Shown: one piece after another, positions 9,742 to 16,802 of the stretch
How positions within the stretch are numbered: position 1 is the stretch's first letter
Layout of the letters: each line of letters starts with the position of its first letter
NCBI GenBank assembly: GCA_036676415.1
Contig: JAKFCX010000017.1
Coordinates: forward strand, 1 to 64,000
DNA length: 64,000 bases
From: JAEZDC01 sp036676415
GTDB lineage: Bacteria > Bacteroidota > Bacteroidia > Chitinophagales > Chitinophagaceae
Direction of reading: 5' to 3'
Translations under genes and position numbers: made by a program
The notes under the pieces: generated by a model
Seen by the model: the letters and a program-made list of their open reading frames with translations, nothing else
Database searches by the model: none
Told to the model about the DNA's origin: nothing

Positions 9742-9751
9742 AACCTTACTA

Positions 9752-10096
9752 ATGAAATTCATTATAGCTATACTGTTAACCGCTTTATTAAGTTTTGCTG
9801 CAGGCCTTTTTACATCTTTGCCATGGTGGAGTTTTGCAATCTGTGCATTGATCGTTGGTGTTGCTATTCACCAGAAGGCATGGAAAGCTTTTCTGGCCGG
9901 TTTTATCGCTCTTGCATTGTTATGGGGCTTGTTAGCTGCCTATCATGATTTCAATAACGAACATATTCTTTCTACAAAGATTGCCGGCGTACTTTCATTA
10001 GGCAGCTCTACCCTTTTATTGGTAGTAACTGCTTTGGTTGGTGGACTCGTTGCAGGATTTGCGGCATTAACCGGAAGTTATCTCCGGAAAAGATAA
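9752..10096 (+). CDS. Small integral membrane protein, unknown function
   Basis: 114 residues forming about four transmembrane segments: residues 2-20, 24-42, 48-66 and 80-105. The last is glycine-rich (VTALVGGLVAGFAALTGSY) and the C-terminus is basic (LRKR). It starts 10 bases after the penicillin acylase gene and is probably co-transcribed with it. No family recognised. Confidence 0.7.
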   Translation: MKFIIAILLTALLSFAAGLFTSLPWWSFAICALIVGVAIHQKAWKAFLAGFIALALLWGLLAAYHDFNNEHILSTKIAGVLSLGSSTLLLVVTALVGGLVAGFAALTGSYLRKR

Positions 10097-10175
10097 AAGA
10101 TGAACACCCTCATGCTTTAGTACAATGTTTGCACTACTAATATTAAGAAGAGTAAATGACATTGAGGACTATTGC

Positions 10176-10409
10176 ATGAAACAGAAGAAGAAACCAACAG
10201 ACAATTACATCCAACTCGTTGAAACATTTATCACTGCACTAGAAAGTGGAAAATCCGGAGCTGAGTTAGAAGGTATTCGTAGTCAGATACGAAACATATC
10301 TTCCCAGGCAAGTGCTGCTTCTTCTGTAGAAAATTCTACACAAGCGCTTATTCCAGATCGACTTCCCAAAGAAAATAAATCGAACAACGAATTGGAAGCG
10401 TATTCCTGA
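10176..10409 (+). CDS. Small hypothetical protein (77 aa)
   Basis: A charged, helical small protein beginning MKQKKKPTDNYIQLVETF with a serine/alanine-rich middle. I start it at the ATG at 10176. An in-frame ATG at 10125 exists, but the DNA there (AATGTTTG, 10124-10131) looks like a -7 promoter box and the added 17 residues fit poorly. First of three very small genes in a row on this strand. Function unknown. Confidence 0.5.
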   Translation: MKQKKKPTDNYIQLVETFITALESGKSGAELEGIRSQIRNISSQASAASSVENSTQALIPDRLPKENKSNNELEAYS

Positions 10410-10436
10410 TGTATATAACTAGCACCAAAACAAACT

Positions 10437-10583
10437 ATGATTGCAGAAAAAAAACCCGTCACTGAAATTGACGAGGGAGCGGAACCCCAAACCGAAGTCG
10501 TGAATGTAAAAGATCAGTGGCTCCAGAATGTGGTAAAGCTGGTGATAATGATGTTATTGACTTACATCGTAATATTCATGTAA
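10437..10583 (+). CDS. 48-aa single-span membrane protein
   Basis: ATG at 10437 to TAA at 10581-10583. The protein has an acidic N-terminal half (EIDEGAEPQTEVV), a KDQWLQNVVK amphipathic stretch and a C-terminal hydrophobic helix (LVIMMLLTYIVIF), as in a tail-anchored small membrane protein. The next gene begins one base after its stop, which supports translation of both. Not recognised. Confidence 0.5.
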   Translation: MIAEKKPVTEIDEGAEPQTEVVNVKDQWLQNVVKLVIMMLLTYIVIFM

Positions 10584-10584
10584 A

Positions 10585-10800
10585 ATGAGGTCTATGCAAA
10601 TTCGATACAATGAATCCCCGGTAAATGTTGATCGCCTTGACGGAAACACTTTTTGTGTTCACCTCCCCGAGAAAGATATTCGTATTCAATACCAACCAGA
10701 TAATGAAGGTGCAGATCACTGGCTTGACCTTGATACCAACCATGAGACTGAACAAACCAAAGCATTAGGTGAGCAATTAGGCCATTTACTGGAAAAGTAA
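10585..10800 (+). CDS. Small hypothetical protein (71 aa)
   Basis: A 71-residue acidic soluble protein with beta-strand-like segments (QIRYNESPVNVDRL, DIRIQYQPDNEG) and a helical C-terminus. It starts one base after the stop of the 48-aa membrane protein, so the two are translationally linked. The inner ATG at codon 4 is an alternative start. No family recognised. Confidence 0.55.
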   Translation: MRSMQIRYNESPVNVDRLDGNTFCVHLPEKDIRIQYQPDNEGADHWLDLDTNHETEQTKALGEQLGHLLEK

Positions 10801-10811
10801 TTGTGCTTCTC

Positions 10812-10867
10812 AATTCGTGTCTTTCATTAGTGTAATTCGTGTCTCCCTTTCGTGCAATTCGTGTTTC
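10812..10867 (+). repeat. 22-bp tandem repeat built on AATTCGTGT
   Basis: AATTCGTGT recurs at 10812, 10834 and 10856, exactly 22 bases apart, with variable filler between copies (about 2.6 units). It lies in the short gap between convergent transcription units and is non-coding. Confidence 0.7.
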
Positions 10868-10898
10868 AAAAAAGCCCCGCAAAATAAATTGCGAGGCT
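10868..10898 (-). terminator. Rho-independent terminator of the yceI-like gene
   Basis: A stem AGCCCCGCA/TGCGAGGCT with one mismatch and an 8-base loop. Read on the minus strand it is followed by a run of six T, so it serves the YceI gene whose stop is at 10924. Confidence 0.75.
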
Positions 10899-10923
10899 GC
10901 CCATAACTACACAATGAAAATCT

Positions 10924-11499
10924 TTATTTATTAGCAAACAGGTATACAGACAGCTGTACATCTTTTGCAACATTCCCTACACCATAGTTGATGTTCCAAA
11001 GCGTTCTGTCGATACTAAAGAAAGCCTGGGCAAAAAATCTCTTATCATCTGCATTACGAATTACTGCAGGAAAACTAACCGGAACTGCAATGCCTTTTAA
11101 GTTCAACGTACCATTGATCTTAACATCATTTTCAGAGATATATTCAACATTTGAGATTTCGTAGGTAGCCTCACTAAAAGTTGCCGTTTCAAAGAAATCT
11201 TTTGCTTTCAGGTGATCAACAAACTTTGGAGACTCTTCTCCTACCAATGCTACAGAATTCATATCAATCACAAACTTTCCACCTGCTAATTTGTTACCAT
11301 CAAGCTTGATGTCTCCACTTTTTACTTTTAAAACTCCTGTATGATACCCGGATTTCTTAGTACCCACGAATTCCACTTTCGAGTAATCAGTCAGCACATT
11401 ATAACTGGTGAGTTCTTTCTTTTCTGCTTTATACGTAAAAGCTGAGATGCCAATGATTGCTGCTATTGCAACGGTTGAGACAAGTATTCTTCCTTTCAT
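10924..11499 (-). CDS. YceI family protein
   Basis: 191 residues with an N-terminal hydrophobic export signal (ILVSTVAIAAIIGISAF), then the YceI lipocalin-like beta-barrel: SKVEFVGTKKSG near the start, a VEYISENDVKINGTLNLKG core and the closing IDRTLWNINYG signature. Family members bind polyisoprenoid-like lipids in the periplasm. It is a single-gene unit with its own terminator. Specific ligand unknown. Confidence 0.9.
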   Translation of the reverse strand: MKGRILVSTVAIAAIIGISAFTYKAEKKELTSYNVLTDYSKVEFVGTKKSGYHTGVLKVKSGDIKLDGNKLAGGKFVIDMNSVALVGEESPKFVDHLKAKDFFETATFSEATYEISNVEYISENDVKINGTLNLKGIAVPVSFPAVIRNADDKRFFAQAFFSIDRTLWNINYGVGNVAKDVQLSVYLFANK

Positions 11500-11611
11500 A
11501 GTCTGGTTTATGCTTTTGATTAGGAAGTAAATATAGGATTATATATGTATCTACATCTATTTTTACAATTCTTTTACATTGAACCAGCTTCAGGTTAAGA
11601 AAATGCAATTG

Positions 11612-11631
11612 TTGCGTCGCACTCTTGTGCT
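11612..11631 (-). repeat. Dispersed 20-bp repeat, copy 1
   Basis: The 20 bases at 11612-11631 are the exact reverse complement of 22375-22394 (core GAGTGCGACGC). Both copies are intergenic. This copy lies in the leader region upstream of sucC. Confidence 0.7.
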
Positions 11632-11728
11632 GCTAATTCGTTATGCAGCAGGTCAAATTCCTGCTGATGAAAATCATTTTACTCTTAAATTTCACTGGTC
11701 TATCTTCGCCGGAAATTTAGAACCGCTT

Positions 11729-12940
11729 ATGAATTTGCACGAATACCAGGCTAAGGAACTTCTAAAAAAGTATCATGTACCTATCCAGGAAGGCATTGCA
11801 GTAGAATCAGTAATGGCTGCCGAAGAAGCTTACCGTAATATAAAGAACCAGACAGGTAACAATTTTGCCGTTATCAAGGCACAAATTCATGCAGGTGGTC
11901 GTGGCAAAGGAAAGATAGAAGGTTCTGAACAACGTGGTGTAGCAGTAGCCAAAAGCCTGGAAGATGTTACAAATATTGCTAAGAATATTCTTGGCCATAC
12001 TCTGGTAACCATTCAAACAGGTGCAGCAGGTAAAAAAGTAAATAAGATACTGATTGCACAGGATGTTTATTATTCAGGTGCAAATCCAACAAAAGAATTT
12101 TATCTCTCCATATTATTAGACAGGACCAAAGGCCAGAATGTGATCATGTATTCTACCGAAGGTGGAATGGACATTGAAGAAGTGGCTCATAAAACTCCTG
12201 AAAAGATCTTCAAAGAATGGGTTCATCCTGGTGGAAGTTTACAGGGCTTCCAGGCAAGAAAAATTGCCTTCAATCTTGGCCTGAGTGGCGAAGCTTTCAA
12301 GAACTGTGTAAAGTTCGTTACCAATCTTTATAATGCCTATGTAGGTTTGGATTGCAGCATGCTTGAGATCAATCCATTGTTTAAAACAAGTGATGAAAAG
12401 ATCATAGCAGTTGACTGTAAAATGAATCTTGATGAAAATGCACTCATCCGTCATGCTGATCTTGCACAATTGAGAGATGTAACGGAAGAAGATCCTACAG
12501 AAGTAGAGGCTGGTCAATACAACCTGAACTTTGTTAAGCTTGATGGCAATGTGGGTTGTATGGTAAACGGTGCAGGACTTGCTATGGCAACAATGGATAT
12601 GATCAAATTAAGTGGCGGAGAACCAGCAAACTTCCTTGATGTTGGTGGTTCAGCCAATGCTCAAACTGTTGAAGCAGGCTTCCGTATTATTCTGAAAGAT
12701 CCAAACGTAAAAGCAATTCTCATCAACATTTTTGGCGGAATTGTTCGTTGCGACAGGGTTGCTGCAGGTGTTATCGAAGCGTATAATAAATTAGGAGACA
12801 TCAACATACCAATCATTGTTCGTTTACAGGGAACCAATGCAACAGAAGCAAAGAAACTGATCGATGAAAGTGGCTTGAAAGTTCAGTCAGCTATCCTGCT
12901 TAGTGAAGCTGCAGAACTGGTTAAGAAAGCTGTTGCCTGA
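11729..12940 (+). CDS. sucC: Succinyl-CoA ligase [ADP-forming] subunit beta
   Basis: TCA-cycle enzyme subunit joining succinate and CoA with nucleotide hydrolysis; it partners SucD, which is not in this window. The protein starts MNLHEYQAKELLKKY and contains the ATP-grasp GGRGKGK loop near residue 50 and the INIFGGIVRCDRVA signature that binds CoA or phosphate near the C-terminus. The length of 403 residues is near the usual 390-400. I start at the ATG at 11729; the in-frame TTG at 11579 would add 50 residues of non-conserved sequence overlapping an intergenic repeat. Confidence 0.95.
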   Translation: MNLHEYQAKELLKKYHVPIQEGIAVESVMAAEEAYRNIKNQTGNNFAVIKAQIHAGGRGKGKIEGSEQRGVAVAKSLEDVTNIAKNILGHTLVTIQTGAAGKKVNKILIAQDVYYSGANPTKEFYLSILLDRTKGQNVIMYSTEGGMDIEEVAHKTPEKIFKEWVHPGGSLQGFQARKIAFNLGLSGEAFKNCVKFVTNLYNAYVGLDCSMLEINPLFKTSDEKIIAVDCKMNLDENALIRHADLAQLRDVTEEDPTEVEAGQYNLNFVKLDGNVGCMVNGAGLAMATMDMIKLSGGEPANFLDVGGSANAQTVEAGFRIILKDPNVKAILINIFGGIVRCDRVAAGVIEAYNKLGDINIPIIVRLQGTNATEAKKLIDESGLKVQSAILLSEAAELVKKAVA

Positions 12941-12978
12941 TCCTGCAATATATATACATCTTTTTTTCTCAAATAACT

Positions 12979-13016
12979 ATCGGAGTTGTCATTTTAATTG
13001 GCAACTCCGATTTTTA
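12979..13016 (+). terminator. Rho-independent terminator after sucC
   Basis: A 12-bp stem (ATCGGAGTTGTC against GGCAACTCCGAT, one wobble) with a 9-base loop is followed by TTTTTAATTT. It sits about 40 bases after the sucC stop. Confidence 0.9.
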
Positions 13017-13044
13017 ATTTGTGGGTGGAACAAAACCCCTTGCT

Positions 13045-15081
13045 ATGAAAAAGATGTACATTCTTCTTTGCATATTGTTGATGGTAGCAACAGCAAAGAC
13101 GCAGATCATCAACATTAAATCAAATTTCGGAGATCCACAGGGAGCCAGCCTTGGCAACAAAGTAGTATATATTAATGGTGCTACAGGAGATATTGGCAGC
13201 ACCGATGGAACTGTTGCAGGCACAATAGATATTCCTTCATCAACTGTAATTATTGCAGGCAACACGGCTTCTAAGATCGGTAACAAAGTTGTATTTGCAG
13301 GTGTTTCAGCTGCTGCGGGCACAGAAATGTGGGTGAGTGATGGAACACTTGCCGGTACTATTTTGCTGAAAGATATTAACCCTGGTCCTACTGGATCTGC
13401 TCCACAAGGAGGCAATGAAGGATATGCTGTAGTGGGTAACACGGTATATTTTACAGCTGATGACGGTACAAATGGAAGAGCTTTATGGAAAACGGATGGT
13501 ACTCCATTAGGTACGGTGATGGTGAAAGACCTTGACGCAACTGTACTCAACTTCCCTATACATATAGGAACACAGGCAGGAATCTTATTTTTCACAGCAA
13601 ACACCGGAACAACTGGTTTAGAGCTCTGGAAATCTGATGGCACTAACAGCGGTACTATATTGGTAAAAGATATTAACCCTTCGGGTTCCACTTCATTCTC
13701 ACAAACATTTACAAGCAATGGAATCTACACATACTTTATTGCTGATAATGGAACCTCAGGTTATGAACTCTGGCGTACAGACGGAACATTGGCAGGAACA
13801 ATAATGCTGAATGATTTCGCTGGTGGAAGCGGTTTCAATATTTCTTCGGGCGGAACTTATGACTGGGTATTTCATTTTTTCAATAATCATCTTTACTTCC
13901 ATCCATCTGGGCCAGCCTTAACCGGTACAAAAATGTATAAGACCGATGGAACGACTGCAGGCACATCGATGGTAATGGATTTCTATGCCGGAGCCCAATC
14001 ATTCATCGATCTTTCAGAAGCAGTTGATATCGGCGCTAATTTTTATTTTGTTGCAAATGGTGAACTATACAGCAGCGATGGAACCCAGGCTGGTACTGCT
14101 ATACTAGTTCCACAACTTTCAGGTCCCCAGATTTACAGGCCGGAAGAAAACCTGGGATCCGGATATCTTCCAGGACTTTTTGCAGGAGGCAGATTCTTTT
14201 TCAAAGCCGATAATGGAACGAATGGTTATGAACTTTGGGTGAGTGATGGTACAAGTGCAGGAACATTTATGGTGAAAGATATTTTCCCAGGAGCTACCGG
14301 ATCTATTCCAAATAATGATGATGAACACTTCTATACAAAATATGCATTCTTTTTTACTGCAGATAATGGCATTAACGGTGTTGAATTGTGGCAAACTGAT
14401 GGAACACTTGCAGGTACTTTTATGGTTAGTGACCTGTATGCAGGAGCTAATTCCTCCGATATTCAATTTTTCGGTGTTGCTGAAGCCACCAACAGGCTTG
14501 TCTTTCGTTCAACAGATGCAACCGGTGCAGATATTAATGCACTGACTACAGCTGTTGTTCCTTTCCCATTAACACTTACTACGTTTAATGCTACATTAAA
14601 TGGAAGTGATGTTTTGCTTACCTGGAATACAGAAACGGAAGTGGATTTTTCACACTTTAATATTCAAAGAAGTATTACTGGTTCAGAATTTACCACAATC
14701 GCAAGCGTTAGTGGAAACTTAGCTAACTATCAATACCTGGATAAACAACCTGGAGAAGCCGGTGTCTATTACTATCGACTGCAGATGACTGATAGAGATG
14801 GGAAATACACTTACAGCAAGATCGTTTCAGTTAAACTGCGTAGTACATTCAGTATGCAGGTTACCAACACAAAACAAACAGCATTCATACGTTTGAACGA
14901 GGTAAACGGTATGGTGAATATTAAACTTATTGGTGCTAATGGAAATATTTATTCAATAACATCTCAAAAAATATCGAATAGTGAAATGATAAATCTTTCA
15001 ATAGGAAATCTGGCCAGTGGAATTTATATAATTGCCGTAGAGTATAACGGCATCATCAAAACACATCGCATTATGAAATAG
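13045..15081 (+). CDS. DGT-repeat surface protein with T9SS type A sorting domain
   Basis: 678 residues: signal peptide (MYILLCILLMVATAKT), then about nine copies of an ELWxxDGTxxGT motif spaced roughly 50-70 residues apart (for example EMWVSDGTLAGT, ELWKSDGTNSGT, ELWQTDGTLAGT). An FnIII-like stretch follows near 520-600 (ADINALTTAVVPFPLTLT onward), then a C-terminal type A sorting domain ending ASGIYIIAVEYNG and HRIMK. The repeats suggest a beta-propeller or solenoid. It should cross the outer membrane through T9SS and be surface-attached or released. Start at ATG 13045; a GTG at 13021 adds non-signal residues. Ligand unknown. Confidence 0.85.
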   Translation: MKKMYILLCILLMVATAKTQIINIKSNFGDPQGASLGNKVVYINGATGDIGSTDGTVAGTIDIPSSTVIIAGNTASKIGNKVVFAGVSAAAGTEMWVSDGTLAGTILLKDINPGPTGSAPQGGNEGYAVVGNTVYFTADDGTNGRALWKTDGTPLGTVMVKDLDATVLNFPIHIGTQAGILFFTANTGTTGLELWKSDGTNSGTILVKDINPSGSTSFSQTFTSNGIYTYFIADNGTSGYELWRTDGTLAGTIMLNDFAGGSGFNISSGGTYDWVFHFFNNHLYFHPSGPALTGTKMYKTDGTTAGTSMVMDFYAGAQSFIDLSEAVDIGANFYFVANGELYSSDGTQAGTAILVPQLSGPQIYRPEENLGSGYLPGLFAGGRFFFKADNGTNGYELWVSDGTSAGTFMVKDIFPGATGSIPNNDDEHFYTKYAFFFTADNGINGVELWQTDGTLAGTFMVSDLYAGANSSDIQFFGVAEATNRLVFRSTDATGADINALTTAVVPFPLTLTTFNATLNGSDVLLTWNTETEVDFSHFNIQRSITGSEFTTIASVSGNLANYQYLDKQPGEAGVYYYRLQMTDRDGKYTYSKIVSVKLRSTFSMQVTNTKQTAFIRLNEVNGMVNIKLIGANGNIYSITSQKISNSEMINLSIGNLASGIYIIAVEYNGIIKTHRIMK

Positions 15082-15703
15082 GTGTAATAAGTTTCACCTC
15101 ATACACAGGACTGAAAGTATATTTCAGTCCTGTTTTTATTTCCGTACAGGTATAACGACTTCTTCTCTTCTCCCCTTTCTTAAAAAACCTTTTGTCATCT
15201 GTTTGAAAAATACTGCCCATCGGAATTTCTGCAATATTAAAATAGCCCTCTCGTTTTTGGGTATCATATTTCCGCAACGTCATTATTAAAGCAGTTTCAC
15301 CATTGGCTGTAGCTGCAGGATTTATCACTGATTGCCGTAAGACCTTTTCAATATCCGTTGGAAATATTTTCTTCTCTATAAATTTCACCAGCAACTGTCC
15401 ATAACTGGCTTTCCATTCTTTACCATGAGGTTCTACCCTGTTCCTGAATTGTTCAAAAGTGAGCAAGTGAGCAAGCTCGTGTAACAATGTTATCAGGAAC
15501 TCATATTTGTTCAGGTTGGAATTTACTGTGATCCTGTGATTGGCTCCGGCGAATGCATGACGATAATCTCCCAGCACCGTTTTTCTTCTCTTTGTTACAC
15601 TCAGGTGAACTTTGTAATGATTGAGATAACTTACAACATCGTCAAAAGATCCTTCCGGTAAAAATGCAGCAAGAGCCTGCATCGGATGCTCTTCAAATGC
15701 CAT
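15071..15703 (-). CDS. SprT-like zinc metalloprotease domain protein
   Basis: 210 residues. The zincin motif HELAH occupies 75-79 with a probable third ligand H93 in EPHGKEW, as in SprT/Spartan-like domains. A C-terminal region (about 135-210) rich in basic residues replaces the usual zinc ribbon; I see no cysteine quartet. Cytosolic, with no signal. It overlaps the upstream AtpI-like gene by 11 bases, and its 3' end overlaps the convergent T9SS cargo gene by 11 bases. Protein target unknown. Confidence 0.85.
   Translation of the reverse strand: MAFEEHPMQALAAFLPEGSFDDVVSYLNHYKVHLSVTKRRKTVLGDYRHAFAGANHRITVNSNLNKYEFLITLLHELAHLLTFEQFRNRVEPHGKEWKASYGQLLVKFIEKKIFPTDIEKVLRQSVINPAATANGETALIMTLRKYDTQKREGYFNIAEIPMGSIFQTDDKRFFKKGEKRRSRYTCTEIKTGLKYTFSPVYEVKLITPIS
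15106..15137 (+). terminator. Terminator of the T9SS cargo gene, inside sprT-like coding DNA
   Basis: An 11-bp perfect stem CAGGACTGAAA/TTTCAGTCCTG with a 5-base loop followed by TTTTTATT. It lies 25 bases after the plus-strand stop and wholly within the 3' coding part of the minus-strand SprT-like gene. Confidence 0.85.
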
Positions 15704-16085
15704 CAGTTTTCTTCGATTTACTTAAACGGATGGTGGCTCTTTTTTCTACCCAGGTATAGATGATGTATAATAACAAACCAACAAATACTGAATTAGTACT
15801 CGTGGCCTTACCTGAAATCGTAATATAAATAAGTGCAGCTGCGGCTATCCCCAACAACTTAATAATATTAGCCAGCATTACACTTCGTACAAATACATTA
15901 GGATTAGGGTTTGATAATGCTTTTGCATGAAGCGTAAGACTTAGAATGCTAAGTAAAAACAATAAACCATTTGCTCCTGCAACAACCCTGTAGTCGATCT
16001 TCCACCTTGCTAATTCCGTGTTCAAACCAAAAGCAAGCAGGCACACGATACCAAATACGAGAAGAAGTCCACTGAATTTACCCAT
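15693..16085 (-). CDS. Four-helix membrane protein, probable AtpI-like accessory protein
   Basis: 130 residues with four hydrophobic segments (near 5-20, 34-52, 68-88 and 98-112) and a basic C-terminus. It directly follows the AtpZ/AtpI-family gene by one base. In other Bacteroidota a small four-helix protein lies between AtpZ and ATP synthase subunit a, so an ATP synthase assembly role is inferred from position only. Here the next gene is the SprT-like protease, not atpB. Confidence 0.65.
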   Translation of the reverse strand: MGKFSGLLLVFGIVCLLAFGLNTELARWKIDYRVVAGANGLLFLLSILSLTLHAKALSNPNPNVFVRSVMLANIIKLLGIAAAALIYITISGKATSTNSVFVGLLLYIIYTWVEKRATIRLSKSKKTDGI

Positions 16086-16086
16086 A

Positions 16087-16296
16087 CTATTTTTTTGAAG
16101 TATCCTTCATCACTTTCCAAAACATGACGAGGAGAATGAGCAAAGGTAGTAACCATGTAAATACAGGTATGGAGATGCTGATCTTTTTGTCGATCCAGTG
16201 ACCAATAAAAACACCCAATCCCAAACCCACCAAAAGCTGTGTAGCAAAACCTGCGTACTGAAGAAGCAGTTTTCTTCCATCATCCTTTTTCGCCAT
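16087..16296 (-). CDS. AtpZ/AtpI family protein
   Basis: 69 residues starting MAKKDDGRKLLLQYAGFATQ, with two transmembrane segments: a glycine-rich first one (LLVGLGLGVFIGHWID) and a second (FTWLLPLLILLVMFWKVM). This is the AtpZ/AtpI pattern, linked to F-type ATP synthase assembly and divalent-cation transport. I use the ATG at 16296; an upstream in-frame start would overlap the preceding gene. The genes on either side in the same operon are one base apart. Confidence 0.85.
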   Translation of the reverse strand: MAKKDDGRKLLLQYAGFATQLLVGLGLGVFIGHWIDKKISISIPVFTWLLPLLILLVMFWKVMKDTSKK

Positions 16297-16297
16297 A

Positions 16298-16690
16298 TTA
16301 ATCCTGTGTATATTCCGGTTCAGGCAAATCGAGTAAAGTAGTATCCCTGGCTGTGATCTCACCAGACAGCACGGCCTTTACACTTTTGAGATATCGTTCT
16401 TTTTGCAAAATGGCTTTTTCCAAAGAATCAGTCCTGATCTTCAAAGCTTGTAACTCCTGCCGGCTTTCCTTCTTTCCATATCCCGGTATATAATATTTAA
16501 GGGGAGTAAAAACCAGCAAAGCCACTGTAAAACCAACCATCAACACAAAGATGGTGCTCATACTTATATAAACACTTAACCTGGTGAGTTTAAATGTAAC
16601 AACTTCCTCATATGTATCATCATTCATAACCACCAGCCTGTACCTGTTTCGTACCGATTTCGGTGTAATGGTCACTTCGTCTTTTTCCAT
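16298..16690 (-). CDS. M23-type membrane stalk protein without a peptidase domain
   Basis: 130 residues: a cytoplasmic YRLVVMNDDTYEEVVTFKLT start, one transmembrane helix (about 39-64), the motif PLKYYIPGYG and a coiled coil (about 78-112). This resembles the N-terminal part of Bacteroidota M23 (LytM) peptidases encoded near porW and atpZ, but the protein stops at PEPEYTQD with no HxxxD or HxH zinc motifs. The next gene begins at once, so no peptidase domain is left in another frame. It may be a scaffold. It is divergent from porW. Confidence 0.65.
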   Translation of the reverse strand: MEKDEVTITPKSVRNRYRLVVMNDDTYEEVVTFKLTRLSVYISMSTIFVLMVGFTVALLVFTPLKYYIPGYGKKESRQELQALKIRTDSLEKAILQKERYLKSVKAVLSGEITARDTTLLDLPEPEYTQD

Positions 16691-16802
16691 TCTTGTTAAA
16701 TAGGATTTAAAGGTAACATCTAAAGTGAATTTGCGACGTAACGAATTGAAAAATAACTGTACTTTTAAAACGACTTTTTAATCCTAATCATCCAAATCGT
16801 TG

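Noticed and set aside
11579..11728. N-terminal extension of SucC
   Set aside because: It starts at TTG, has no similarity to the family and runs through the dispersed 20-bp repeat; the ATG at 11729 begins the conserved protein.
13014..13718. 234-aa antisense frame in the DGT-repeat gene
   Set aside because: The repeats create long open antisense frames; its composition is Pro/Val-rich and it overlaps a well supported gene.
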